A stretch of 9,146 nucleotides of DNA from Phycisphaerae bacterium (GTDB lineage: Bacteria; Planctomycetota; Phycisphaerae; Sedimentisphaerales; Anaerobacaceae). Location of the stretch: contig JAUVYZ010000062.1 of NCBI GenBank assembly GCA_030602845.1, forward strand, positions 1 to 9,146, in the 5' to 3' direction. Below are positions 1-6,337 of the stretch, in pieces. Position 1 is the first letter of the stretch, and each line of letters opens with the position of its first letter. The position numbers were made by a program, and so were the translations under genes. The notes below the pieces were generated by a model, which was not told where the DNA came from, ran no database searches, and saw only the letters and a program-made list of their open reading frames with translations.

Positions 1-477
1 GTCGAAGATGCCTCTGCTCCACTCGATCCTGTCGGCTGTAACCTCATAATAAATCATCTTGAGCCTGACCATCTTTATCACAAGAAAAAGCATTACCAGT
101 ACCGCAAGCGCCACACCGGCAATAACCCTGTATCGGCCGAATGCCAGGGCCTGGCTTTCAGTAAGTTCCAAACCCAGTAGTGCGTTGGCCATATCTTCGA
201 GAGGCAGCTTCACCAGAAGACCCGCCACAACAACAAAGAATAGCCCCTTGATTACCGCCTCAGTCATCCCCCACAGAGATGGCCTACCCTCAAACAAGAC
301 GTTATCGTTCGTCTCTTTGGCCTCGGGCGACTGCGTATTCGACCCTGAGCTGGCTTCCAAAGCTCTCGCCTTGCCGCTGTTAAGGTATTCATCGCAGAAT
401 CGGCACTTAATCGCGCGGGCCTGAATCGTCTCCGCACAAAATGGGCATTGTCTCGTCTGCAAATCAATAACTGTCAT
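1..477 (-). CDS. Zinc-ribbon membrane protein with probable bacterial PH domain (partial, C-terminus outside window)
   Basis: Reading from ATG at 477 down to base 1 gives 159 codons with no stop, so the C-terminus lies outside the window. An N-terminal double-CxxC zinc ribbon is visible (C11/C14 and C25/C28, as CPFC and CRFC). A polar linker (about 29-58) follows, then VLFEGRPSLWG (60-70), the kind of segment that opens many bacterial PH-domain membrane proteins. Hydrophobic segments lie at about 74-90 and 117-137. The last visible residues, YYEVTADRIEWSRGIFD, match the start of a bPH2/DUF304-type domain (Y-x-V-T-x-x-R-I ... G-I-F). The cytoplasmic zinc ribbon and PH fold are expected to flank a two-helix membrane anchor; the partner is unknown. 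No good ribosome binding site is seen before the ATG, so the start rests on the zinc ribbon lying right after it. The PH call is fairly secure; the role is not known. Confidence 0.8.
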   Translation of the reverse strand, partial: MTVIDLQTRQCPFCAETIQARAIKCRFCDEYLNSGKARALEASSGSNTQSPEAKETNDNVLFEGRPSLWGMTEAVIKGLFFVVVAGLLVKLPLEDMANALLGLELTESQALAFGRYRVIAGVALAVLVMLFLVIKMVRLKMIYYEVTADRIEWSRGIFD

Positions 478-807
478 TATTAGGTATATATCGGAAATAT
501 CCGGCGAATTTGAGCAGCAGATTCTTCCTTAACATTCAAACCAATGTCCTAAATAGTATCTGTTGCGGAAACAGCATATGTCTGTCATTTCGAGCGGAAT
601 CCTGACTTGTCGGGATGGAGTCGAGAAATCTGTTTTAATAGACCTCTCGGCTGCGCTCGAGACGACTTTATTCTCTTTTTTATTAGAAGCTCTAAACTTA
701 TGAAAAAAACACCACTTCCCAACTTGGTGTAACAACCTACTACTAAAGGATTTACGAAAATTTCACCCTTGCACGGACAATTAATACAAAAATCTTTACA
801 AAAAAAT
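478..807. other. Non-coding stretch with a palindromic repeat
   Basis: This stretch lies between the outward-reading zinc-ribbon gene and the three-gene operon. The short reading frames here (up to about 77 codons on the minus strand) cross the palindromic repeat, have low-complexity composition and no ribosome binding site, so I do not call them genes. The recognisable content is the repeat at 584-666 and, near the right end, TTTACA (795-800) and TGTAAA (807-812), a perfect 6-bp dyad around 6 bases. No convincing promoter was found for the minus-strand gene starting at 477. Confidence 0.6.
584..666. repeat. Compound inverted repeat (REP/dispersed-palindrome type)
   Basis: GTCATTTCGAGCG (584-596) pairs with the complement of CGCTCGAGACGAC (654-666), 11 of 13 matching. 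AGTCGAGAAATCT (619-631) pairs with AGACCTCTCGGCT (640-652), 10 of 13. Most differences become G-U pairs in RNA. Between the left arms, ATCCTGAC and GTCGGGAT (599-614) form a third small hairpin. So the element is a long stem with a nested stem. Repeats beginning GTCATTTCGAGCG and ending GAGAAATCT are, as I recall, common dispersed intergenic repeats in many bacterial genomes. Copy number here cannot be judged from one window. Confidence 0.65.
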
Positions 808-870
808 GTAAAATACACTTGACATAAAGTATAGTATGCTTTACATTATGTATAGTTTAGCTTACACAGA
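808..870 (+). promoter_or_regulatory. Three tandem 21-bp units over the operon promoter; candidate operator array
   Basis: Three units start at 808, 829 and 850, exactly 21 bp apart, or about two helical turns. The first 17 bases of units 1 and 2 match at 12 positions, and of units 2 and 3 at 13. The rough consensus is GTAnAGTAnnCTTTACA. The middle unit is itself an imperfect dyad (GTATAG, 4 bases, CTTTAC). An extra CTTTACA sits at 794-800. The units cover the -35, the spacer, the -10 and the expected transcription start. Such placement suits repression by the Xre protein encoded at the end of the same operon; that link is inference. Confidence 0.55.
819..847 (+). promoter_or_regulatory. Probable sigma-70 promoter of the twin-membrane-protein/Xre operon
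   Basis: A perfect -35 TTGACA lies at 819-824. The -10 TACATT (842-847, four of six consensus bases) follows after 17 bases. Transcription should begin near 854, leaving about 50 bases before the ATG at 906. The weak -10 beside a perfect -35 and the overlapping 21-bp units suggest a controlled rather than a constitutive promoter. Confidence 0.55.
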
Positions 871-905
871 CAAAAGCAAATTATAGTTGAAAAGGGATAA
901 ATGTT

Positions 906-1346
906 ATGAATAGAGCACAGAAAATAGCATGGTTTAATTTGGTTGTAATTCTGATAGGCCTCGTGCTTTGCGGTATAGCAGTTGCGGTCTTGGCTTTCGT
1001 AGCGGAACGACCATTACGCGCAGCTCTTGGGGGACTTGGATTTATAGGCATAATTGGCTTTACTGGCCTTTCACCTTTCCTATTCAGGAAGGCAAAGGGG
1101 CAGGTTGAATTCGATGAGCGGGATCAACTTTATAACATGAGAGCATGGTTTCTGGGTTTTTGTGCATCCTATCTTTTATTTGTCATTGTGTGCATGACCA
1201 CATGGTTTATCTATAGTCCGAAAGGTACTATCTCGGTTAACGTGCTGCCGCTAACAGTAATAGGTGGATTTATGGCCTTAATGCTGGTTCATTCTATAGC
1301 CATTCTTGCGCAGTACGGCTGGGGAGGGAAAGGAGAAAAATCATGA
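906..1346 (+). CDS. Small four-helix membrane protein with DERD motif (DUF2178-like), copy 1
   Basis: This 146-aa protein has four hydrophobic segments (about 9-32, 38-60, 80-103 and 110-136). Between segments 2 and 3 is a short charged cytoplasmic-type loop with FRKAKGQVEFDERDQ (about 60-75). The DERD motif, four helices and a neighbouring Xre regulator resemble the DUF2178-type small membrane proteins; I hold this family label loosely. It is clearly a paralogue of the next gene: both begin MN-x-AQK-x-x-W, carry DERD at the same place and end QYGWGGK. No enzymatic residues are recognisable and the function is unknown. The start at 906 is preceded by AAAGGGA (891-897). An ATG at 901 is not usable because it hits TGA after two codons. 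The stop overlaps the next start in ATGA (1343-1346), indicating translational coupling. Confidence 0.82.
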   Translation: MNRAQKIAWFNLVVILIGLVLCGIAVAVLAFVAERPLRAALGGLGFIGIIGFTGLSPFLFRKAKGQVEFDERDQLYNMRAWFLGFCASYLLFVIVCMTTWFIYSPKGTISVNVLPLTVIGGFMALMLVHSIAILAQYGWGGKGEKS

Positions 1347-1777
1347 ATAAGGCGCAAAAAAGAACGTGGCTTTGTTTTGCAATATCTCTTGCAACTATTT
1401 TAATCGCAGCAATTGTAACTGCATTTATACGCATAAACCAAATAGATCTTTATGAGGCAACGACGTTTAGATTATGTGGGCTTTTTATGACTATTCCCTT
1501 GATTTTGATTGTTATTATACAGTGGCGTTGGAAAAAAGTGTACGATGAGCGAGACAAACAGATCGACACCAAAGCCATCTTTATAGGCTCAGTGGGGGCT
1601 TTCATCTTTTTAGCCGGTGCGGGGGGCTTTTATGTGTTATTAGCCGGCCGAATGGGTTCGATAAGAGCTTCATTGATAATCACGTTGGTCTACTTAGCCT
1701 GTTTCGTTTGGATTCTGGTATCATCTGTGGCTGCCCTGATTCAGTACGGCTGGGGAGGCAAAGATGGCGAAAAGTGA
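1343..1777 (+). CDS. Small four-helix membrane protein with DERD motif (DUF2178-like), copy 2
   Basis: This 144-aa paralogue of the preceding gene has hydrophobic segments at about 8-29, 41-60, 80-102 and 109-134. It has the same charged loop (WRWKKVYDERDKQI, about 61-74) and the same C-terminal QYGWGGK tail. The two copies diverge through most of their length, so the duplication is old or the pair works as a heteromer (inference). AGGAG (1331-1335), inside the end of copy 1, is its ribosome binding site, and the start overlaps the previous stop by four bases. Its own tail overlaps the regulator gene by 14 bases. The function is unknown; an inner-membrane location is expected. Confidence 0.82.
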   Translation: MNKAQKRTWLCFAISLATILIAAIVTAFIRINQIDLYEATTFRLCGLFMTIPLILIVIIQWRWKKVYDERDKQIDTKAIFIGSVGAFIFLAGAGGFYVLLAGRMGSIRASLIITLVYLACFVWILVSSVAALIQYGWGGKDGEK

Positions 1778-2036
1778 AAGTTCTGGTGAGCAAAGTCGAA
1801 CCGTCAGAAACCAGATTCGCCGGTTGCGTTTTGAAAATGGGGAGATGACCCAGCAGCAATTAGCTGACCGTGTAGGCGTAACCCGCCAGACTATTATTGC
1901 CATCGAATCCGGCAAGTACGCACCTTCGCTCACCCTGGCCTTTAGAATAGCCCGTACTTTCGCACTACCGATAGGGAAAGTCTTTCAATATCAAGACGAA
2001 TATCCTCAGCCTTCAGCAACCAGTCCAGACGCCTGA
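1764..2036 (+). CDS. Xre-family helix-turn-helix regulator (YgzD-like)
   Basis: This 90-aa protein has a single HTH_3 domain at about 14-78. Helix 1 is VRNQIRRLRFENG. The helix-turn-helix follows as MTQQQLADRVGVTRQTIIAI, with ESGKYAPSLTLAFRIARTF after it, the standard pattern of short Xre regulators of the YgzD/YozG type. There is no ligand or dimerisation domain beyond the fold, so it probably acts as a simple dimeric DNA binder. An alternative start would be the later Val-rich region, but ATG 1764 is preceded by GGGGAGG (1752-1758) at good spacing. It is last in the operon, translated by coupling with copy 2. Small Xre proteins next to small membrane proteins often control their own operon; the 21-bp repeat array at 808-870 is the obvious candidate target. 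It ends one base before the convergent GH5 gene. Confidence 0.9.
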   Translation: MAKSESSGEQSRTVRNQIRRLRFENGEMTQQQLADRVGVTRQTIIAIESGKYAPSLTLAFRIARTFALPIGKVFQYQDEYPQPSATSPDA

Positions 2037-3125
2037 CTATTTGAACTCCTGCAGTAGTCCCAGCAACTTGCGGTCGAGCTTATGGCCGTGAAAATCCTCG
2101 TATGCAACGTCTTTGCGGCGGGAGTCAAGGATGCCGAATGAGCCGCGGAAGTTCCAGAGAGCCAGACCGATGCCGTGGCCGGTAAGAATCTCCAGAACGT
2201 CGCGCAGCCAGGCCAGTACCACCTTGTGCGGCGTCTTGTTATAAGCGCCGCCTTCCCCGCAGTGCACGCCAACACCCTTTTTAGCAAGGTCAGCCCATTT
2301 CTGGTAGTGCTGCTGGAGACGTTTACGATCCCAGCCGTGTCCGGGCCAGGTAGGCATAGGGAATCTATCGCCGCGAACCCACGAGGCCATATAATGGCTA
2401 ACGAACATAGGCTGATATGCCCGGGTACTCTGGGCGATTCCAAGGTCGGCTAATTCCGGCGCCGGCTCATTGCCCCAGCTCATACCATCAGCTACGATGA
2501 TACGGTTGGGGTTTATTTCACGGATGGCCGCCACCGCTGTCCGGACTACGCGCTCGTGGTCGGCACGGCTCATACGCTCACCAATGGAAGGCGGCTCGTT
2601 GATTAAATCGAAGCTGAGCTTGTCCTTCGAGATGCTGCGATAGCGCTTCGCCAGCATCTGCCAGTGGAAGCAGAAAGCCTTTAGCGGCTCGGCGTCCTTC
2701 CAGAGATTATGCGGCTCAATAAACTCCCTGTTCACCGAGTATCCCGGCCCGCGGTGAAAGTTCAGGCTGATATGGAGGCCGTATTTGCCGGCAAGCTGAA
2801 CGGCCCGGTCGAGCTTCTCCAACATCGGCTCGTGGATTTTATAATCGTCACCGTCCTTTATCCACAGCCGATAGCACATCGGTAAACGAACGAAGTCAAA
2901 GCCCCAGTCGCGCATCCACCGGAAATCATCTTCCTGGAAATCGCCTTTGCTTCGCATTGTGAACATATCCAGCAGGTTGAAACCTCGCCAGCGCGGCAGA
3001 GCCGTCTGCGCCTTGGATTTGCTTATTTTTCCTTTTTTCTTTTCCGCCTGTGCATAGCCGGGAAACGCCGCAGCAGCAGCCCCGGCAGCTACCATTTTCA
3101 GAAACTGACGTCGATTATTTTCCAT
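2037..3125 (-). CDS. Tat-exported glycoside hydrolase family 5 (cellulase-like)
   Basis: This 362-aa protein is predicted to hydrolyse beta-1,4-glucan or related beta-glycans by the retaining mechanism outside the cytoplasm. The N-terminus has a twin-arginine signal (NNRRQFLK, 3-10), an Ala-rich core and a likely cleavage site after AQA (25-27). The mature part reads as one (beta/alpha)8 GH5 barrel. Visible landmarks are R80 in FVRLPM, H124 in LNFHR, the NEP motif N176-E177 (acid/base), H244-Y245 in VSHY, E291 in CGEGG (nucleophile) and W324 in LALWNFRG. All the usual catalytic residues are present, so it should be active. No carbohydrate-binding or dockerin module is attached. The start ATG has GAGGG (3133-3137) upstream. 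The exact substrate (cellulose, mannan, other glucan) cannot be told. It is divergent from der and tail to tail with the Xre gene. Confidence 0.9.
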   Translation of the reverse strand: MENNRRQFLKMVAAGAAAAAFPGYAQAEKKKGKISKSKAQTALPRWRGFNLLDMFTMRSKGDFQEDDFRWMRDWGFDFVRLPMCYRLWIKDGDDYKIHEPMLEKLDRAVQLAGKYGLHISLNFHRGPGYSVNREFIEPHNLWKDAEPLKAFCFHWQMLAKRYRSISKDKLSFDLINEPPSIGERMSRADHERVVRTAVAAIREINPNRIIVADGMSWGNEPAPELADLGIAQSTRAYQPMFVSHYMASWVRGDRFPMPTWPGHGWDRKRLQQHYQKWADLAKKGVGVHCGEGGAYNKTPHKVVLAWLRDVLEILTGHGIGLALWNFRGSFGILDSRRKDVAYEDFHGHKLDRKLLGLLQEFK

Positions 3126-3190
3126 AAGATTACCCTCACTTCGAAAAACGCCTCGCAGCTCAAAATTTGAACATTGACTACATCTTGAAA

Positions 3191-3219
3191 ATAGTAAATA
3201 GTAAACGGAAAATAGTCAA
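3191..3219 (-). promoter_or_regulatory. Possible promoter of the GH5 gene within the 14-bp repeats
   Basis: On the minus strand TTGACT (3219-3214) is followed after 17 bases by TACTAT (3196-3191), five of six consensus bases in each hexamer. This would start transcription near 3184, about 60 bases ahead of the GH5 ATG. Both hexamers arise from the local tandem repeat, so the match could be a by-product of that repeat. Confidence 0.4.
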
Positions 3220-3234
3220 CGGAAAATAGTCAAT
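3193..3234. repeat. Three tandem 14-bp units between GH5 and der
   Basis: Units at 3207-3220 (GGAAAATAGTCAAC) and 3221-3234 (GGAAAATAGTCAAT) differ at one base. The unit before them (3193-3206) matches at 11 of 14. A fragment, AGAAA, continues to the der start codon. This is a short minisatellite in the divergent intergenic region. It leaves der without a recognisable Shine-Dalgarno sequence. Confidence 0.75.
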
Positions 3235-3239
3235 AGAAA

Positions 3240-4556
3240 ATGGCTTTACCAACAGTTGCAATAATTGGTCGCCCGAACGTGGGCAAGAGCAGTCTGCTAA
3301 ACGCACTGGCTGGGTCAATGATAAGTATCGTTGAGCCGACCGCCGGCGTTACAAGAGACCGTGTCAGCACCTTCATTGGGAGAGACGACCGGTACTTCGA
3401 GCTTATCGATACCGGCGGATACGGGGTAGTCGATGCCGACCAGCTAAGCGAGCATATCGAGCAGCAAATCATTGTAGCGATTGAATCGGCTAATCTCGTG
3501 TTGTTTATGGTGGATATTCGCGATGGCCTTGTGCCGTTAGATGAAAAAATAGCCCGGCTTCTGCGCAAAGGTGAGTTTGACGTTATTGGCGTTGCCAACA
3601 AGGCCGACACCGCCAGGATGTTTCCTGCTGCCGGTGAATTTTCCAAGCTGGGCTTCGGCGAATTCCTATGCATCTCAGCAAAGAACAATCTTAACAAAGC
3701 CGTCCTGCTCGATAAAGTCTTTGACAAACTTGCAGCTTTAGAATCAGCCAAACCGCCGGAGCCGGTTATGAAGATTGCGATAGTGGGAAAAAGAAACGCC
3801 GGCAAAAGTACCCTTGTAAACGCTATGGTGGGTTCCGAGAGGGTCATTGTCAGCGAGACGCCGGGCACGACCAGAGACGCTGTGGACGTGCGGTTCGAAA
3901 AAGACGGCAAAACCATCATCGTCATTGACACCGCAGGGATAAGAAAGAAAAGCAAGATAGCCAGCAGCATCGAGTTTTACAGCTACGTCCGTGTGACACG
4001 GTCTATCCGCCGGGCTGACGTTGTGCTGCTTCTTATAGATGCCGCCACAGCCGTTTCACAGGTCGATAAGAAGGTGGCGCGGTTCATCGTTGAGGAATGT
4101 AAAAGCTGCATACTGGTGGTTAACAAGTGGGATCTTGCCAAAGACTCGGCTGTTACCGGCGACTATGAGGAGTATTTGACAAAGCTGCTGCCGGGCTTAA
4201 AATACGCGCCGATAGCCTTTACTACTGCGACCGAGGCGAAGAATATTCAGAGCGTTCTGGATTTGGCGGCTGAAATCTTCAAGCAGACCACAACATGGAT
4301 ACCCACTGCCAAACTGAACAAGGCGTTTGAAATCATAAAGACAGAGAAAATTGGCGGAGCCAAAGGCAAAGGCGGCTGGCCAAAGATTTATTACGCCACG
4401 CAGATTGCCGTTAACCCTGTCACGATACTTATGTTCGTGAACAACCCGGAACTGTTTGAGGAGAATTATCGCCGATTTATTATAGGCAGACTGCGAGAGC
4501 TGCTGCCCGTAGAGGAGGTGCCCATACGGCTGCTGGCCCGTTCGCATAGAAAATAG
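3240..4556 (+). CDS. der: Ribosome-assembly GTPase Der (EngA)
   Basis: Der is the tandem-GTPase factor needed for maturation of the 50S ribosomal subunit. In these 438 aa the first G domain has GRPNVGKS (10-17), TRD (38-40), DTGG (57-60), NKAD (120-123) and SAK (146-148). The second has GKRNAGKS (183-190), TTRD (210-213), DTAG (230-233) and NKWD (295-298), with a less canonical G5 around TTATEA (328-333). The C-terminal KH-like domain spans about 355-435 and ends RLLARSHRK. Length is normal for the family. The MALPTVAIIGRPNVG start is typical of Der, so ATG 3240 is well supported although no ribosome binding site precedes it; the bases before it are the 14-bp repeat. It lies 26 bp ahead of cstA and is probably cotranscribed with it. 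Confidence 0.97.
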   Translation: MALPTVAIIGRPNVGKSSLLNALAGSMISIVEPTAGVTRDRVSTFIGRDDRYFELIDTGGYGVVDADQLSEHIEQQIIVAIESANLVLFMVDIRDGLVPLDEKIARLLRKGEFDVIGVANKADTARMFPAAGEFSKLGFGEFLCISAKNNLNKAVLLDKVFDKLAALESAKPPEPVMKIAIVGKRNAGKSTLVNAMVGSERVIVSETPGTTRDAVDVRFEKDGKTIIVIDTAGIRKKSKIASSIEFYSYVRVTRSIRRADVVLLLIDAATAVSQVDKKVARFIVEECKSCILVVNKWDLAKDSAVTGDYEEYLTKLLPGLKYAPIAFTTATEAKNIQSVLDLAAEIFKQTTTWIPTAKLNKAFEIIKTEKIGGAKGKGGWPKIYYATQIAVNPVTILMFVNNPELFEENYRRFIIGRLRELLPVEEVPIRLLARSHRK

Positions 4557-4582
4557 GCCGTCGTTAACAAGGAAAGATTGGT

Positions 4583-6337
4583 ATGGATACACTTTTACTG
4601 ATGCTGATTTGCGGGGGTGGGTACCTCGTCGCTTATCACACTTACGGACGATTTCTCGCCAAAAAAATCTTCAAACTCAACAAAAACGCACTCGTGCCGT
4701 CGGCGGAACTTCAGGACGGCATCGACTATGTCCCCGCCCGTAAAGGCATAATCTTCGGCCATCACTACACCTCGATTGCCGGGACAGGGCCGATTGTTGG
4801 GCCGGCCATAGGAATTATCTGGGGCTGGCTGCCCGCTATCCTCTGGGTCTTCCTCGGCTCCATCTTTATGGGGGCTGTCCACGATTTCGGCTCGCTGGTG
4901 GTCTCGATGCGAAACCAGGGCAAAAGCATCTCAGAGGTAGCTGCCAAATATATCAACATCCGTGTGCGATTCATATTCTTCGCCATTGTGTTTTTGAGTT
5001 TGCTGATTGTTATCGCAATATTCGGCGTTGTGATTGCGGCGGTCTTTACGCGGTTTCCCACTGCTGTCATTCCGGTCTGGCTTCAAATCCCAATAGCGGT
5101 GGCGCTGGGCTTTGCGGTTTATAAAAGGGGGGCCAGTGTTCCGGTTGCAACAGCCATCGCCGTAGTCGGAATGTATCTGTGCATTGCTGTTGGCAGTTGG
5201 CTCCCCTGTGGACTTGGCACGGCCTTTGGAATACCCGCCACCGGTTTGTGGGTGATAATCTTGCTGATTTACGCCTGGGTGGCTTCAACGCTGCCGGTCA
5301 CAACGCTGCTACAGCCGAGAGACTATATTAACGCCTGGCAACTCTTTATCGCTATGGGTCTGTTGGTCGGCGGCACGGTGGTTGCTTCATTAACAGACAA
5401 GCTCCCCCTCGCAGCACCTGCTATCAATCCGTCGCTGCCGACAAATACCCCCCCGATATGGCCGTTTATGTTCGTCATAATCGCCTGCGGCGCCATTAGC
5501 GGCTTCCATTCACTTGTGGCCTCCGGCACAACCGCTAAACAAGTTGCAAAGGAGCCGGACTGTCAATTCGTCGGCTACGGCTCAATGCTGCTCGAAGGTT
5601 TCCTGGCAGTGCTGGTTATTATCTGCGTCGCAGCCGGTGTAGCAATGGCCGTAAAACTCGACAACGGAACAATCCTGACCGGCCAAGCCGCCTGGCAGCA
5701 TCAATACAGCTCTTGGTTGGGGGCCAAAGGTATGGGGTTGTCTGACAAAATAGCCCCCGTGGTTATTGGTGCAGCCAATATAATGGGGACACTCGGCCTG
5801 CCCGAAACGGTGGGAATTACACTTATGGGTGTGTTTATTGCATCGTTTTCTGGCACAACCCTCGATACCTCGGTGCGAATCCAGCGCTATGTGATAAGTG
5901 AGCTGGCAGCCGACCTGCGAATCCCATTTCTCGCCAACAGATGGGCGGCAACCACCTTCGCCGTCCTTACCGCAGCAGCGCTGGCCTTTGCCACAGGCGC
6001 AGACGGCACAGGGGCAATGAAACTCTGGCCGCTGTTCGGAACCTCAAACCAACTCTTAGCTGCCCTGGCCTTGCTGGTGGTTACACTTTACCTAAAACGC
6101 AAGGGCGGATTCAAGTTTATCATAACTGCGGTGCCGTGCCTGATTATGCTGGTGATTACAAACTGGGCTATGGTTAAGAATGAAACGATTTTTCTCGCCG
6201 ACAAAAATTGGCTTCTTGTTACAATCGGAGCCGGGATATTTGCTCTGGCATTATGGATGACGGCCGAGGCATTTATGGCCTTCTTCAGTGTCACTCATTC
6301 GACGGAGCCACCGCAGAAGGCAGACGTATCAACTTAA
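4583..6337 (+). CDS. cstA: Carbon starvation protein CstA family transporter
   Basis: This 584-aa polytopic inner-membrane protein belongs to the CstA/BtsT family, whose studied members import pyruvate or peptides during nutrient shortage. Hallmark segments are visible in order: DGIDYVPARK followed by FGHHYTSIAGTGPIVGP (45-73), GAVHDFGSL (97-105), LPVTTLLQPRDYIN (237-250), SGFHSLVASGTTAKQ (306-320), SFSGTTLDTSVRIQRY (421-436) and LFGTSNQLLAA (484-494). There are well over ten hydrophobic segments. It is shorter than the roughly 700-aa E. coli CstA, in line with the shorter CstA forms of other phyla. ATG 4583 follows AAGGAAA (4569-4575) at 7 bases. No two-component sensor gene lies beside it. 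The last 47 bases overlap the 3' end of ybbR on the other strand. The substrate is not certain. Confidence 0.95.
   Translation: MDTLLLMLICGGGYLVAYHTYGRFLAKKIFKLNKNALVPSAELQDGIDYVPARKGIIFGHHYTSIAGTGPIVGPAIGIIWGWLPAILWVFLGSIFMGAVHDFGSLVVSMRNQGKSISEVAAKYINIRVRFIFFAIVFLSLLIVIAIFGVVIAAVFTRFPTAVIPVWLQIPIAVALGFAVYKRGASVPVATAIAVVGMYLCIAVGSWLPCGLGTAFGIPATGLWVIILLIYAWVASTLPVTTLLQPRDYINAWQLFIAMGLLVGGTVVASLTDKLPLAAPAINPSLPTNTPPIWPFMFVIIACGAISGFHSLVASGTTAKQVAKEPDCQFVGYGSMLLEGFLAVLVIICVAAGVAMAVKLDNGTILTGQAAWQHQYSSWLGAKGMGLSDKIAPVVIGAANIMGTLGLPETVGITLMGVFIASFSGTTLDTSVRIQRYVISELAADLRIPFLANRWAATTFAVLTAAALAFATGADGTGAMKLWPLFGTSNQLLAALALLVVTLYLKRKGGFKFIITAVPCLIMLVITNWAMVKNETIFLADKNWLLVTIGAGIFALALWMTAEAFMAFFSVTHSTEPPQKADVST

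Noticed and set aside
59..424. Plus-strand open frame of 121 codons
   Set aside because: It is the shadow of the minus-strand zinc-ribbon/PH gene, whose frame has two CxxC pairs, membrane helices and a PH-like end.
529..818. Overlapping minus-strand frames of 68 and 77 codons
   Set aside because: They cross the palindromic repeat, lack ribosome binding sites and show no protein-like pattern.
2006..2443. Minus-strand frame of 145 codons
   Set aside because: It lies in another frame within the GH5 gene, whose frame has all catalytic motifs.
3193..3234. CRISPR array
   Set aside because: The units are directly adjacent 14-bp repeats with no spacers.
3230..3970. Minus-strand frame of 246 codons opposite der
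   Set aside because: It is Ser/Ile/Leu-rich antisense of a clearly coding GTPase gene.
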